Shown: piece after piece, positions 1 through 7,782 of the stretch
Layout of the letters: each line of letters begins with the position of its first letter
Numbering within the stretch: position 1 is the stretch's first letter
DNA from: Tannerellaceae bacterium
Lineage (GTDB): Bacteria; Bacteroidota; Bacteroidia; Bacteroidales; Tannerellaceae
Length of the DNA stretch: 26,616 nucleotides
Reading direction: 5' to 3'
Assembly (NCBI GenBank): GCA_031273385.1
Contig: JAISRY010000182.1
Location: forward strand, 1-26,616
The notes under the pieces: generated by a model
Seen by the model: the letters and a program-made list of their open reading frames with translations, nothing else
The model's database searches: none
Told to the model about the DNA's origin: nothing
Position numbers and translations under genes: made by a program

Positions 1-46
1 GGAGGGGATTGGAAGCGGCGGCTTTGCCGCGCCTCCAATCCCCTCC
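1..46. repeat. GC-rich hairpin (inverted repeat) at window edge
   Basis: The 13-base arms at 1-13 (GGAGGGGATTGGA) and 34-46 are perfect reverse complements. An inner stem GCGGC/GCCGC (18-22 with 26-30) closes on a TTT loop, so the whole segment folds into one long hairpin with a small internal loop. A C-run and then an A-run follow to about position 59. It lies downstream of the leftward SusC gene, so it could end that transcript or be part of a dispersed repeat. It may extend beyond the window. Confidence 0.75.
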
Positions 47-68
47 CCCCCCAAAAAAAGACACCCAT

Positions 69-475
69 GTCATGTCGACCGAGCGCAGCGAGTGGAGACA
101 ACTCCGATCGAGAGGACGGTAAATGAGGTTTTAGTCCCACTTCTGGATTGCTTCACTGCGTTTATAATGACGAGAATTTACAATCGGCTAAAAATCAAGC
201 AATTCTCGTCATTTCCTCTTTTTGATAAACGCAGTTTATTGGGTACTCGCAATGACGGATGCTGTTTGATTATAATCGGCTGGAAATCACGCAATCGCCG
301 TCATTTTCCCTTTTTGATAAACCTGGTTTATTGGGTACTCGCAATGACGGGTGCTATTTGATTTTCAGGTGATTGCGATTCGTCGTCATTATAAACGGAG
401 TGAAGCAATCCAGAAGTGCGACATACAGACCTTGCGATCGGGGTGTCTCCACTCGCTGCGCTCGGTCGACATGAC
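69..475. repeat. MITE-like nested inverted repeat
   Basis: Outer arms of 32 bases at 69-100 and 444-475 are perfect reverse complements. Inner arms of 36 bases at 138-173 and 383-418 match with one mismatch. The spacer between arms also shares a short CCGATCG block. The left arm therefore runs about 69-173 and the right arm about 383-475, enclosing a core with a direct tandem repeat. A further perfect 12-base inverted repeat lies at 167-178/201-212. The arm sequence resembles the widespread intergenic family containing ATTGCTTC and CGCAATGACG blocks. No coding potential, transposase or obvious target duplication is visible. A non-autonomous element or a dispersed palindromic repeat are both possible. 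Confidence 0.8.
180..363. repeat. Two tandem 92-bp units
   Basis: Unit 1 is 180-271 and unit 2 is 272-363. By eye alignment they differ at 14 of 92 positions (about 85% identical). The best conserved block is the stretch around TTTATTGGGTACTCGCAATG. They form the core of the surrounding inverted repeat. The short open frames across them are not credible genes, because they depend on the repeat sequence and resemble no family I recognise. Confidence 0.8.
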
Positions 476-482
476 GTTCTCC

Positions 483-524
483 CACTCTCCACTCTCAACT
501 CTCCACTCTCAACTCTCAACTCAT
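483..524. repeat. 7-bp minisatellite overlapping the susC-like stop codon
   Basis: Six consecutive heptamers of the form (C/A)ACTCTC fill 483-524, the last one degenerate (AACTCAT). The final unit contains the TCA that is the minus-strand TGA stop of the receptor gene. The repeat therefore begins inside the gene's last codons and continues downstream. Copy-number change here would alter only the 3' flank unless it shifted the stop. Confidence 0.8.
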
Positions 525-3500
525 AAAACGAGGTTGACCTTAAGGCCGATGCTTCGCGTGGCGGGCATCCCGAAGACGTCGACGCCCTGGTTGTCGTTTC
601 CCGTCGACAGGACGGCGTCCGGATCGTAGGGCGCGCCGTTGTAGAGGAAGAAGAGGTTACGCGCCGTCACCGACAGCTGAAGCTCTTTCACGAACCTGAC
701 GCCTTTCGTCCATTCCGCGGGGAAAGCATACCCTAAGGATAGCTCCCTGAGGCGGATATTGGTGGCGTCATACATATAATATTCCGTGACGCCGTTCCGT
801 CCGCCCACCTGTTCAAAGAACCCTTTTACATCCGTTATCCGCTCCCCCTCGAGGTCGACATACCCTTTCATGCGGGCTTCGCCGGTTCTGCGGGAGACGC
901 CTGCCTGGTCGAGCATGGCCTCCGTCTGCGACAACACCTCTCCCCCGAAATGGCCGTCGAGCAGGAAATAGAGCGAAAAGCGGCGGCAGGCCAACGCATG
1001 GCTCCATCCCAGCAGGAAGCGGGGGGCGCTGTTTCCCACCTTTACCGTATTGCCCTCGCCCCGCGTCAGCGGCATCCCGTCGTTGCCGTAGCGTATCTTG
1101 CCCTCGTCGTCCCTGTCGAACGCTTTGCCGTAGATATCGCCGAAAGAGCCTCCTTTCACCAGGCGCATCGTATAGCTGGACGAGAATCCCTCCTGGCCAT
1201 AGACAAAGGCCGGAAGGTCAGGGTGCAAGGCCATCACGCGGTTTCTGTTCAGCGAAAGGTTGGCGAACGTTTTCCAGGTAAACCCTTTCGTCAGGACGGG
1301 GTTTGCCCCGAGCATCACCTCAAGCCCCCGGTTCCGTATATCCCCGGCGTTGACGAAGTAATACTTGTAGGCCGCACCCGCCGAGGAGGGCAGGAGAAAG
1401 AGCTGGTTGCGGGTATTGGTCTGGTAAAGCGTGACGTCGATGGAGAGGCGGTGGTTGAAGAACTTCCACTCCGTCCCCGCCTCGAAAGAGGTGGTCATTT
1501 CCGGTTTCAGGCCGGCGTAGGGCGCCCTGTCTTTCGGCAGGAATGCGCCGCCTGCGCCGATATGCGCCAAGAAGTTGCTGTCCCCCACCGGCAGGCCGTT
1601 ACCGACCTTGCTGAACGACCCCCTCAGTTTGCCGTACGAAACCCATCCCGGCAGGCGGAGCGTTTTATGCACCACCCAGGCCACTCCCGCCGACGGGTAG
1701 AAGAATCCCCTGTCCACGCTTTTGGTGAAAGCCAGCGTGGAAGACCAGTCGTTGCGTGCGGTGATGTCGACGTACAGACGCTCCCCATACCCCAACTGGG
1801 CGGTGGCGAAGAACGACTGTACCTGCCGCCGCCTGTCGATGGCCTCGTCGATATAGGCGCTGGTCGACATGACGATATTGGCTACGGTAAAGACGTTCGG
1901 ATAGTAGAGGGAGGCGGTTTGGGAATCCAGGCGGAGGAGGTCGGTACGGTCGTCCCAGATACTGCCGCCGGCTGTGGCGGTAAACCGGAACGCCTCGCCC
2001 TCGACGGTGGCCGTCGCCATGAGGTCGCCATAGAGGAGCGTCTGCCGGTAGGTATAATCAATATAGCGCCCGTTCATGCCGGCGATACCGGGAGAGGTCG
2101 AGGCGTAGATCTTTTGCCGGAACGCATCGTGTACATCATCGACGCTCCCCTTGCCGTCGACCGTCAGCCAGCGGGTGATGCGTCCATGCGCCGCAAGGGA
2201 GGTCATCGTCCGCCGGCGTTTGTCGGCGCTTTGTGTCCGGTTGGCCAGCCAATAGGGGTTCTGGTCGTAATCCGTGATGGGGGTATACCAGTTCTGGACG
2301 GGCATATTGCGTTCGGCATCGAACACTTCAAAGGCCTGTTTGTATGGCGAGAGGTCTGTGCCCCGCGGAAAGGTATACAACCCCGGCAGGGGATTCATGT
2401 AGAACCCGCCGGAGGTCGGCCTGTCCGGTGTGCTTTGCATGACGAGGGATACGCGTCCGTCGAGCGTCAGGCGGTTGTCGACGAGGGAGGCTGTCTGGTG
2501 AAAGGTGAGGTTATGCCTGCTGAGGCGGTGCTGCCCGACGATCCCGCGGGCGGAGGTGTTGGCGTAGGAGAAGTAGTTTTGCAGCCGCTCGTTCCCCGTC
2601 GATACGGTGAGGGACTGGACAGCCCTGACGCCTGTCCGGAAGAACTCCCCGGCATGGTCGTAGGCCGGCATACCCGCCGCATCGCCCCAACTGCCGGTGG
2701 AATCGTCCGATCGCCCGAAGCCGTTCTGGAACGCCGGTAGCAGCGTGGCCTGGTCGATGGTCAGGTCTGACGAGAAGCGTACCTCCCTCTTCCCCCGCAG
2801 GCCGCCCTTTGTGGTGATGAGGATGACGCCGTTTGCCGCCTGCCAGCCGTAGAGGGCGGCTGCTGCGGCGCCTTTGAGGATGTGCAGGCTTTCGATATCG
2901 TCGGGGTTGAGGTTGGAGATGCCGTCGCCGCCGTCGCGGTTGCCGGCGTTGGCCACCCCTCCGATAATGGTGAACGCCTGTTCGTTGCTCTCGTTCAGCA
3001 TCGGCAGGCCGTCGATCACGTAAAGCGGCTGGTTGTCGGAAGAGACCGACCGCCCTCCCCTGATCAGCGTCCTTGCCGACCCGCCCAGGCCGGAGGAGTT
3101 TCTGTTGATTTGTATGCCGGCGGCTTTACCGGCAAGGGTATTCATCAGGTTCGCATCTTTCGAGCGGGTCAGCTCGACGCCCTCGATCGTCTGTGTGGTA
3201 TAGGGTAGGGACGCCTCCCTCTTTCTGATGCCCAACGCCGTCACCACGACCTCTTCCAGGTGGTGCGTATCTTCCGCCAGCGTAATGTGCAGCGCCGCCT
3301 CCCCGCGGTAAGCCGCCTCCTCGGTCTGGTAGCCGAGGAAAGAGACCACCAGGACGGCATCGGGCGGAAGCGTGAGGCGGAACGTGCCGTCCCGCGCGGT
3401 GACGGTACCCTCCGCCGTCCCCTTTATCCGGATATTGGCGCCGGCGACGGGTTCGCCCGCCTGATCCGTCACGGTTCCATCCACCCTTTTTACCCCTCCC

Positions 3501-3841
3501 CCAAGCAGGCCGGTGGAGGCTTTCCGGTTCAGGATAATCTTGTCGTTGATGACGGTATAGGCAATATCCGCTGTCTCGAACAGGCTATTCAACAGGTCAA
3601 AGAGATGTTTGCCCGACACGTGCAGGGAGACCGTAAAGCCGACATCCACCACGTTCGCATCGTAGACGAAAGAGAACGGCGTCTGCTTTTCGATCGCTTC
3701 CAGTACCTCGTATGCCGGACGCGCCGTCATATCGAGCGATACCGTCATATCCTGGGCGGAAACATGATTCACAATCCCTGATATTAGATCTAAGAAAACC
3801 ACCAAGATCACTCCTTTCATAGCCATACAAGATTTGCGCAT
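521..3841 (-). CDS. SusC/RagA-type TonB-dependent outer-membrane receptor with STN domain
   Basis: An outer-membrane, TonB-energised importer of the SusC family, about 1106 residues. Residues 1-30 form a signal peptide ending near VSAQ. An STN (secretin/TonB N-terminal) domain spans roughly 32-106, a carboxypeptidase-regulatory-like domain 119-190 (GTVTDQAGEPVAGANI), and the plug 195-347 with the SusC hallmark QPLYVIDGLP. A beta-barrel runs to the C-terminus. I chose the start at 3841 because the longer open frame (to 3901) would read across a good -7 promoter box at 3856-3863 and put 20 extra residues before the signal peptide. SusC proteins normally pair with a SusD lipoprotein; none follows before the window edge at position 1. 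STN receptors are often controlled by a FecR/sigma pair, also not seen here. The substrate cannot be told; the flanking sugar-oxidation genes suggest a glycoside. Confidence 0.93.
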   Translation of the reverse strand: MRKSCMAMKGVILVVFLDLISGIVNHVSAQDMTVSLDMTARPAYEVLEAIEKQTPFSFVYDANVVDVGFTVSLHVSGKHLFDLLNSLFETADIAYTVINDKIILNRKASTGLLGGGVKRVDGTVTDQAGEPVAGANIRIKGTAEGTVTARDGTFRLTLPPDAVLVVSFLGYQTEEAAYRGEAALHITLAEDTHHLEEVVVTALGIRKREASLPYTTQTIEGVELTRSKDANLMNTLAGKAAGIQINRNSSGLGGSARTLIRGGRSVSSDNQPLYVIDGLPMLNESNEQAFTIIGGVANAGNRDGGDGISNLNPDDIESLHILKGAAAAALYGWQAANGVILITTKGGLRGKREVRFSSDLTIDQATLLPAFQNGFGRSDDSTGSWGDAAGMPAYDHAGEFFRTGVRAVQSLTVSTGNERLQNYFSYANTSARGIVGQHRLSRHNLTFHQTASLVDNRLTLDGRVSLVMQSTPDRPTSGGFYMNPLPGLYTFPRGTDLSPYKQAFEVFDAERNMPVQNWYTPITDYDQNPYWLANRTQSADKRRRTMTSLAAHGRITRWLTVDGKGSVDDVHDAFRQKIYASTSPGIAGMNGRYIDYTYRQTLLYGDLMATATVEGEAFRFTATAGGSIWDDRTDLLRLDSQTASLYYPNVFTVANIVMSTSAYIDEAIDRRRQVQSFFATAQLGYGERLYVDITARNDWSSTLAFTKSVDRGFFYPSAGVAWVVHKTLRLPGWVSYGKLRGSFSKVGNGLPVGDSNFLAHIGAGGAFLPKDRAPYAGLKPEMTTSFEAGTEWKFFNHRLSIDVTLYQTNTRNQLFLLPSSAGAAYKYYFVNAGDIRNRGLEVMLGANPVLTKGFTWKTFANLSLNRNRVMALHPDLPAFVYGQEGFSSSYTMRLVKGGSFGDIYGKAFDRDDEGKIRYGNDGMPLTRGEGNTVKVGNSAPRFLLGWSHALACRRFSLYFLLDGHFGGEVLSQTEAMLDQAGVSRRTGEARMKGYVDLEGERITDVKGFFEQVGGRNGVTEYYMYDATNIRLRELSLGYAFPAEWTKGVRFVKELQLSVTARNLFFLYNGAPYDPDAVLSTGNDNQGVDVFGMPATRSIGLKVNLVL

Positions 3842-3855
3842 AATACATTTCCCGC

Positions 3856-3863
3856 CAAAGGTA
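3856..3863 (-). promoter_or_regulatory. -7 promoter box for the SusC-like gene
   Basis: On the minus strand this reads TACCTTTG, matching the Bacteroidota -7 consensus TAnnTTTG. It is 15 bases before the chosen ATG. A -33 TTG is not well placed, so the box alone supports the call. The gene may also be read through from the oxidoreductase gene, which ends only 44 bases upstream of this start. Confidence 0.5.
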
Positions 3864-3885
3864 TAAAAAATCTTTTTGAAAGAGG

Positions 3886-5331
3886 TCAATCCAGCGACCA
3901 ACCGGTGCGATAGGTATGCCGGATGTATTCCTCTGCCGCTTGTTGGGCATTCAGCGTCAGCGTGCGCGGCTCCTGACGGGGGATACCGTTGGACACCTTG
4001 ATCTCGTCACTATCGGAGAGATTGGTGATACGCATCGCGGGGCCGTCCCACAGCAGTTTCTTGTTCAAGCCCTTCAGCCTGACGGCCAGGTTTCCCATGA
4101 CCACCATCTCGTTGAGCGGGCCGGCATATTCGAAGTTGGACAACGGCAATACGCGGTTTGCAGGCGATTCCTTGCAGGCACGGACAAAGTCCATCTCATG
4201 GCTCATGCCGACCCGTCGGAGGCGGGCTGCCGGCTTCGGTGCGTTTTTAAACTTATCCTCCGGCAACAGGCGGTAGCTCCCGCCATAGTTTCCACAAACC
4301 AGGACCCCTTTCGTACCGTGGAAAATCACGCCGTTCTTTCCCTCCCCAAGCTCTACGCCGTCGGGTAATGCGGCGGGGCGGGCGGGAAGCAATCCGCCGT
4401 CGTACCAGCAAACGGTCACGGCGGGCATATTCAGTTTGCCCTCTTTCGGGCGGGCGGGAAACGTGTACCGGATCGTAGAGGCCACCGGTGCGCTTTCGGA
4501 GTTTAACGCCGTCGACGAGGCTTCCACCGCCGAGGGATGCCCCAGCTTCATAGCCGCGAAGACCACATCAAGCACGTGGCAGGCCATATCGCCGAGCGCA
4601 CCCGTGCCGAAGTCCCACCATCCGCGCCAGTTCCAGGGATGATACGTACTGTGATAGGGACGCATGGGCGCCGGGCCGATGAAGAGATCCCAGTCGATAT
4701 GTTCGGGCAGCCACATGCCCTGTTCGGGGCGCGTCAGTCCCTGCGGCCAGATCGGGCGGTCGGTCCAGGCATCCACATGGGTGACTTCGCCGATGGCGCC
4801 GCTCCATATCCATTCGCATACTTCGCTGACCTTGTCGTCGCTGTGCCCCTCGTTGCCCATCTGCGTCACGACGTTGTACCGGCGCGAAGCCTCGAGCAAC
4901 ATCCTCGATTCGTACACCGAATGGGTTAGCGGTTTCTGTACATAGACATGCTTGCCCAACTGCATCGCCGCCATAGCGCATACGGCATGGGTATGGTCGG
5001 GCGTGGCGATCACGACGGCGTCGATGCTTTTAGCCGCTTCGTCGAACATCTTGCGATAGTCCTTAAACCGTTTTGCCTGGGGAAAGGCTTCGAAGCAGTT
5101 CTTGCCATACTGCCAGTCAATATCGCACAGGGCAACGATGTTTTCCGTCTTCATATTACCCAGGTTGGTACTGCCCTTGCCGCCTACGCCGATACCGGCG
5201 ATATTCAGCTTATCGCTGGGAGCGACATGCCCCAGCCCGCTCACCGTATAACGCGGCACGATGGCGAAGAGCCCTGCCGTAGTCGCCGATAACCGGATAA
5301 ACCGGCGGCGGGAGATGTGTGTGTGTTTCAT
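3886..5331 (-). CDS. Tat-exported Gfo/Idh/MocA family oxidoreductase
   Basis: An NAD(P)-dependent sugar or polyol dehydrogenase of the Gfo/Idh/MocA family, 481 residues. The N-terminus carries a twin-arginine signal (SRRRFIRLS, residues 7-15) followed by a hydrophobic stretch, so the enzyme is probably folded with cofactor and exported to the periplasm. The Rossmann glycine motif IAGIGVGGKG lies at 44-53. The family's EKP motif appears as VQKP (131-134): the lysine is kept and the glutamate is glutamine. The frame is open much further upstream, but that part is antisense-like overlap of the neighbouring gene; the ATG at 5331 sits directly before the Tat signal. It lies 14 bases downstream of the DUF1080 gene, so the two are almost certainly co-transcribed. 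In Bacteroides, relatives oxidise glycosides at C3 ahead of DUF1080 hydrolases; the substrate here is inferred only. Confidence 0.92.
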   Translation of the reverse strand: MKHTHISRRRFIRLSATTAGLFAIVPRYTVSGLGHVAPSDKLNIAGIGVGGKGSTNLGNMKTENIVALCDIDWQYGKNCFEAFPQAKRFKDYRKMFDEAAKSIDAVVIATPDHTHAVCAMAAMQLGKHVYVQKPLTHSVYESRMLLEASRRYNVVTQMGNEGHSDDKVSEVCEWIWSGAIGEVTHVDAWTDRPIWPQGLTRPEQGMWLPEHIDWDLFIGPAPMRPYHSTYHPWNWRGWWDFGTGALGDMACHVLDVVFAAMKLGHPSAVEASSTALNSESAPVASTIRYTFPARPKEGKLNMPAVTVCWYDGGLLPARPAALPDGVELGEGKNGVIFHGTKGVLVCGNYGGSYRLLPEDKFKNAPKPAARLRRVGMSHEMDFVRACKESPANRVLPLSNFEYAGPLNEMVVMGNLAVRLKGLNKKLLWDGPAMRITNLSDSDEIKVSNGIPRQEPRTLTLNAQQAAEEYIRHTYRTGWSLD

Positions 5332-5345
5332 GGCTGGAAAGGGTT

Positions 5346-6017
5346 TTACAGTTGTTTGACTTGAATATTCCGGAACCAGATCAGGGCTGCTCCATGTTTC
5401 CCCTGGAAACCGATATACCCTTTGGTCGGTAATTGGGCGTATGGTTTGGGCAACCAGGAGGGGATTTCCGAGCCGTCGGGATTTGTTTTTCCCGAAGTCC
5501 AGCGCTTCATATCCATATCGGCAACCTCTTTCCCGTTCAGCTTGACCTTGATGTTCTTCCCCTTGGCGGTGATCACCATGGTGTTCCACTCGCCGGGCTC
5601 TTTGACCAGGCGGTATTCCGTCGGGGCAAGGTGTCCGTAAACCGCGCCGCAGCTGCCGGTGGAGGCCTCCTTGGCGACATGGTCGCAATAGTCGTCGGCG
5701 ATCTGTATTTCCACCGCATTCGGAATCCAGTCCTTTTTGTCGGTGCAATAGATCACCACGCCGCTGTTGGTACATTTGTCATTCTTAAATTCAAGCGAAA
5801 GCTCAAAGTTCTCATACTCCGCCGTAGACCAGATGGCCTGGTCGGCCGTAGCCGATATGACGCCGTCCTGATCCACCGACCATACGGCGGGATCATAATC
5901 GGCATTCGACAAATCAGCCGTAAACAAAGGCTGAACCCCTTTAGCCTTTTTCGTTTGACCGAAAGAAACAGCGCATACACATACGCAACATAACATACAG
6001 AAGATTAATTTTTTCAT
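5346..6017 (-). CDS. DUF1080 (3-keto-disaccharide hydrolase family) secreted protein
   Basis: A 223-residue exported protein of the DUF1080 family, a concanavalin-like beta-sandwich. It opens with a signal peptide (MKKLIFCMLCCVCVCAVSFGQ, cleavage near residue 21), unusually rich in cysteine. The C-terminal block IWFRNIQVKQL is the typical end of this family. The ATG at 6017 is preferred over an upstream one at 6104 because it begins the signal peptide and a -7 box lies just upstream at 6046-6053. DUF1080 members studied in gut Bacteroides hydrolyse 3-keto-glycosides produced by Gfo/Idh/MocA dehydrogenases. The adjacent Tat-exported dehydrogenase makes that role likely here, though substrate specificity is not visible. 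Confidence 0.9.
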   Translation of the reverse strand: MKKLIFCMLCCVCVCAVSFGQTKKAKGVQPLFTADLSNADYDPAVWSVDQDGVISATADQAIWSTAEYENFELSLEFKNDKCTNSGVVIYCTDKKDWIPNAVEIQIADDYCDHVAKEASTGSCGAVYGHLAPTEYRLVKEPGEWNTMVITAKGKNIKVKLNGKEVADMDMKRWTSGKTNPDGSEIPSWLPKPYAQLPTKGYIGFQGKHGAALIWFRNIQVKQL

Positions 6018-6045
6018 GATAGCTGTTGTTTGAATATTATGCTGA

Positions 6046-6053
6046 CAAAGATA
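6046..6053 (-). promoter_or_regulatory. -7 promoter box for the DUF1080-oxidoreductase pair
   Basis: The minus strand reads TATCTTTG, a full match to TAnnTTTG, 28 bases before the DUF1080 start. The gap to asnB (6018-6111) otherwise shows no clear terminator hairpin, so some read-through from asnB is possible. No convincing -33 element is seen at the usual spacing. Confidence 0.5.
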
Positions 6054-6111
6054 GGATTCTTTACGCAACATGCACCGATAATCCCTCTTTATTTTTAGTG
6101 GCACATACTGC

Positions 6112-7776
6112 TTAGTAGCTGTCTTGGTGTACGCCCTTGATGGCGCGGCCGCTGGGTTCGTTCATTTGGGTGAAGGCTTTGTCCCATGCCAGGGCTTCGG
6201 CGGTCGAACAGGCGACGCTCGGGACGGAGGGGACGCTGCGGGCGGCGCTTTCGCTGGGGAAATGCTCTTCAAAGATCGTACGGTAGTAGTATTCTTCTTT
6301 GTTTTGAGGGGTGTTTATGGGGAAACGGGTGGCGGCGTCGGCCATCTGTTCGTCGGAAACCAGTCCGGCGGTGAGCTGTTTCAACGTGTCTATCCAGCTA
6401 TACCCTACCCCATCGGAGAACTGTTCTTTCTGTCGCCAGGCGATCTCTTCGGGCAACATGGAGGAGAACGCTTCGCGGAGGATCTTTTTCTCGATCACCT
6501 TTCCCGGCGCCATCTTGGATGCGGGGTTCAGGCGCATGGCGACGTCGAGGAACTCCTTGTCGAGGAACGGCACGCGCCCCTCCACGCCCCATGCGGCAAG
6601 GCTTTTGTTGGCGCGCAGGCAGTCGTAGAGGTAGAGTTTGCCGATCTTGCGCAGCGTCTCTTCGTGGAACGCCCGGGCGTCGGGGGCTTTGTGGAAATAG
6701 AGGTATCCGCCGAAGACTTCGTCGGCGCCCTCCCCACTGAGCACCATTTTGATGCCCATGCTTTTGATTACGCGGGCTATGAGGTACATCGGGGTGGAGG
6801 CGCGGACGGTGGTGACGTCGTAGGTTTCGATATAATAGATAACGTCGCGCAAGGCGTCCAGTCCCTCCTGGATGGTGTAGACGATTTCGTGGTGAACGGT
6901 TCCGATATAGTCCGCCGCTTTCCGGGCGGCAATGAGGTCGGGCGAGCCTTTCAGCCCGACGGAGAAGGAGTGGAGCTGCGGCCACCAGGCATCCAGCTTG
7001 CCGCCGCTTTCGACCCGTTTGTTGGCATACTGTTTGGCTACGGCCGAGGTGATGGACGAATCGAGTCCGCCGGAGAGCAGTACGCCGTAGGGGACGTCGC
7101 TCATCAGTTGGCGTTGCACGGCGGCTTCGAGCGCGTCGTGCAGCTCTTCGACGGAGGCGGGGTTATCCTTTACGTTTTCGTAGTCCATCCAGTCGCGCGT
7201 ATACCATTTTGTCATCTTTTGGCCTTTGCTGGAATAATAGTGTCCGGGCAGAAAGGGTTCGTAGTGCGTGGCAAAACCCTCCAGCCCTTTGAGTTCGGAT
7301 GAGACCAGGAGGTGGCCGTCGTCGTCGTATCCGGTATAGAGGGGGATGACCCCGATCGGGTCGCGGGCGATGAGGTAGGCGTCTTCCCCTTCGTCGTAGA
7401 GGGCGAAAGCGAATATGCCGTTGAGGTCTTCGAGGCAGTCGACGCCTTTCTTGCGGTAGAGCGCCAGGATCACCTCGCAGTCTGATCCGGTTTGGAACTC
7501 ATATTCGTCCTTTAGCTGCTCACGTATGGCAAGATGGTTGTAAATCTCGCCGTTGACGGTGAGGATCAGTTTGCCGTCCTTGCTCTTCAAGGGCTGGCTG
7601 CCTGAGGCGGGGTCTACGATCGACAGGCGTTCGTGGGCGAGGATCGCCCGGTCTCCGGTATAGATACCGCTCCAATCCGGCCCGCGGTGGCGAATGCGTT
7701 TGCTCATGGCCAGCGCCTGTTGGCGTAGCGCCTCTCTCCTGTCACGAATATTGAATATAGCTGTTATTCCACACAT
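6112..7776 (-). CDS. asnB: Asparagine synthase B (glutamine-hydrolysing)
   Basis: Makes asparagine from aspartate, ATP and glutamine in the cytoplasm; 554 residues, the usual AsnB length. The class II glutamine amidotransferase domain begins with the catalytic Cys2 (MCGI) and shows RLSIVD (50-55) and NGEIYNH (75-81). The synthetase domain holds the ATP pyrophosphatase loop SGGLDSS (235-241) and the SGEGADEVFGGY motif. The C-terminal tail (CSTAEALAWDKAF, then PSGRAIKGVHQ) is like E. coli AsnB. The start must be the MCG because the cysteine has to follow the initiator methionine. It begins 6 bases after the gltD stop, so it is the last gene of a gltB-gltD-asnB operon that couples glutamate and asparagine synthesis. 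Confidence 0.96.
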   Translation of the reverse strand: MCGITAIFNIRDRREALRQQALAMSKRIRHRGPDWSGIYTGDRAILAHERLSIVDPASGSQPLKSKDGKLILTVNGEIYNHLAIREQLKDEYEFQTGSDCEVILALYRKKGVDCLEDLNGIFAFALYDEGEDAYLIARDPIGVIPLYTGYDDDGHLLVSSELKGLEGFATHYEPFLPGHYYSSKGQKMTKWYTRDWMDYENVKDNPASVEELHDALEAAVQRQLMSDVPYGVLLSGGLDSSITSAVAKQYANKRVESGGKLDAWWPQLHSFSVGLKGSPDLIAARKAADYIGTVHHEIVYTIQEGLDALRDVIYYIETYDVTTVRASTPMYLIARVIKSMGIKMVLSGEGADEVFGGYLYFHKAPDARAFHEETLRKIGKLYLYDCLRANKSLAAWGVEGRVPFLDKEFLDVAMRLNPASKMAPGKVIEKKILREAFSSMLPEEIAWRQKEQFSDGVGYSWIDTLKQLTAGLVSDEQMADAATRFPINTPQNKEEYYYRTIFEEHFPSESAARSVPSVPSVACSTAEALAWDKAFTQMNEPSGRAIKGVHQDSY

Positions 7777-7782
7777 GATGCT

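Noticed and set aside
92..361. Small rightward frame METTPIERT... in the repeat region
   Set aside because: It is produced by the inverted and tandem repeats; its two halves repeat each other and no family is recognisable.
950..2740. A 596-codon rightward open frame opposite the SusC-like gene
   Set aside because: It is a high-GC antisense shadow: its protein lacks family motifs, whereas the minus frame has a complete domain series.
5332..5775. N-terminal extension of the oxidoreductase to a 629-residue protein
   Set aside because: The extra 148 residues overlap the DUF1080 gene out of frame and precede a proper Tat signal peptide.
6124..7302. A 392-codon rightward open frame opposite asnB
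   Set aside because: Antisense shadow of a fully conserved AsnB; low-complexity Gly/Val/Phe composition without motifs.
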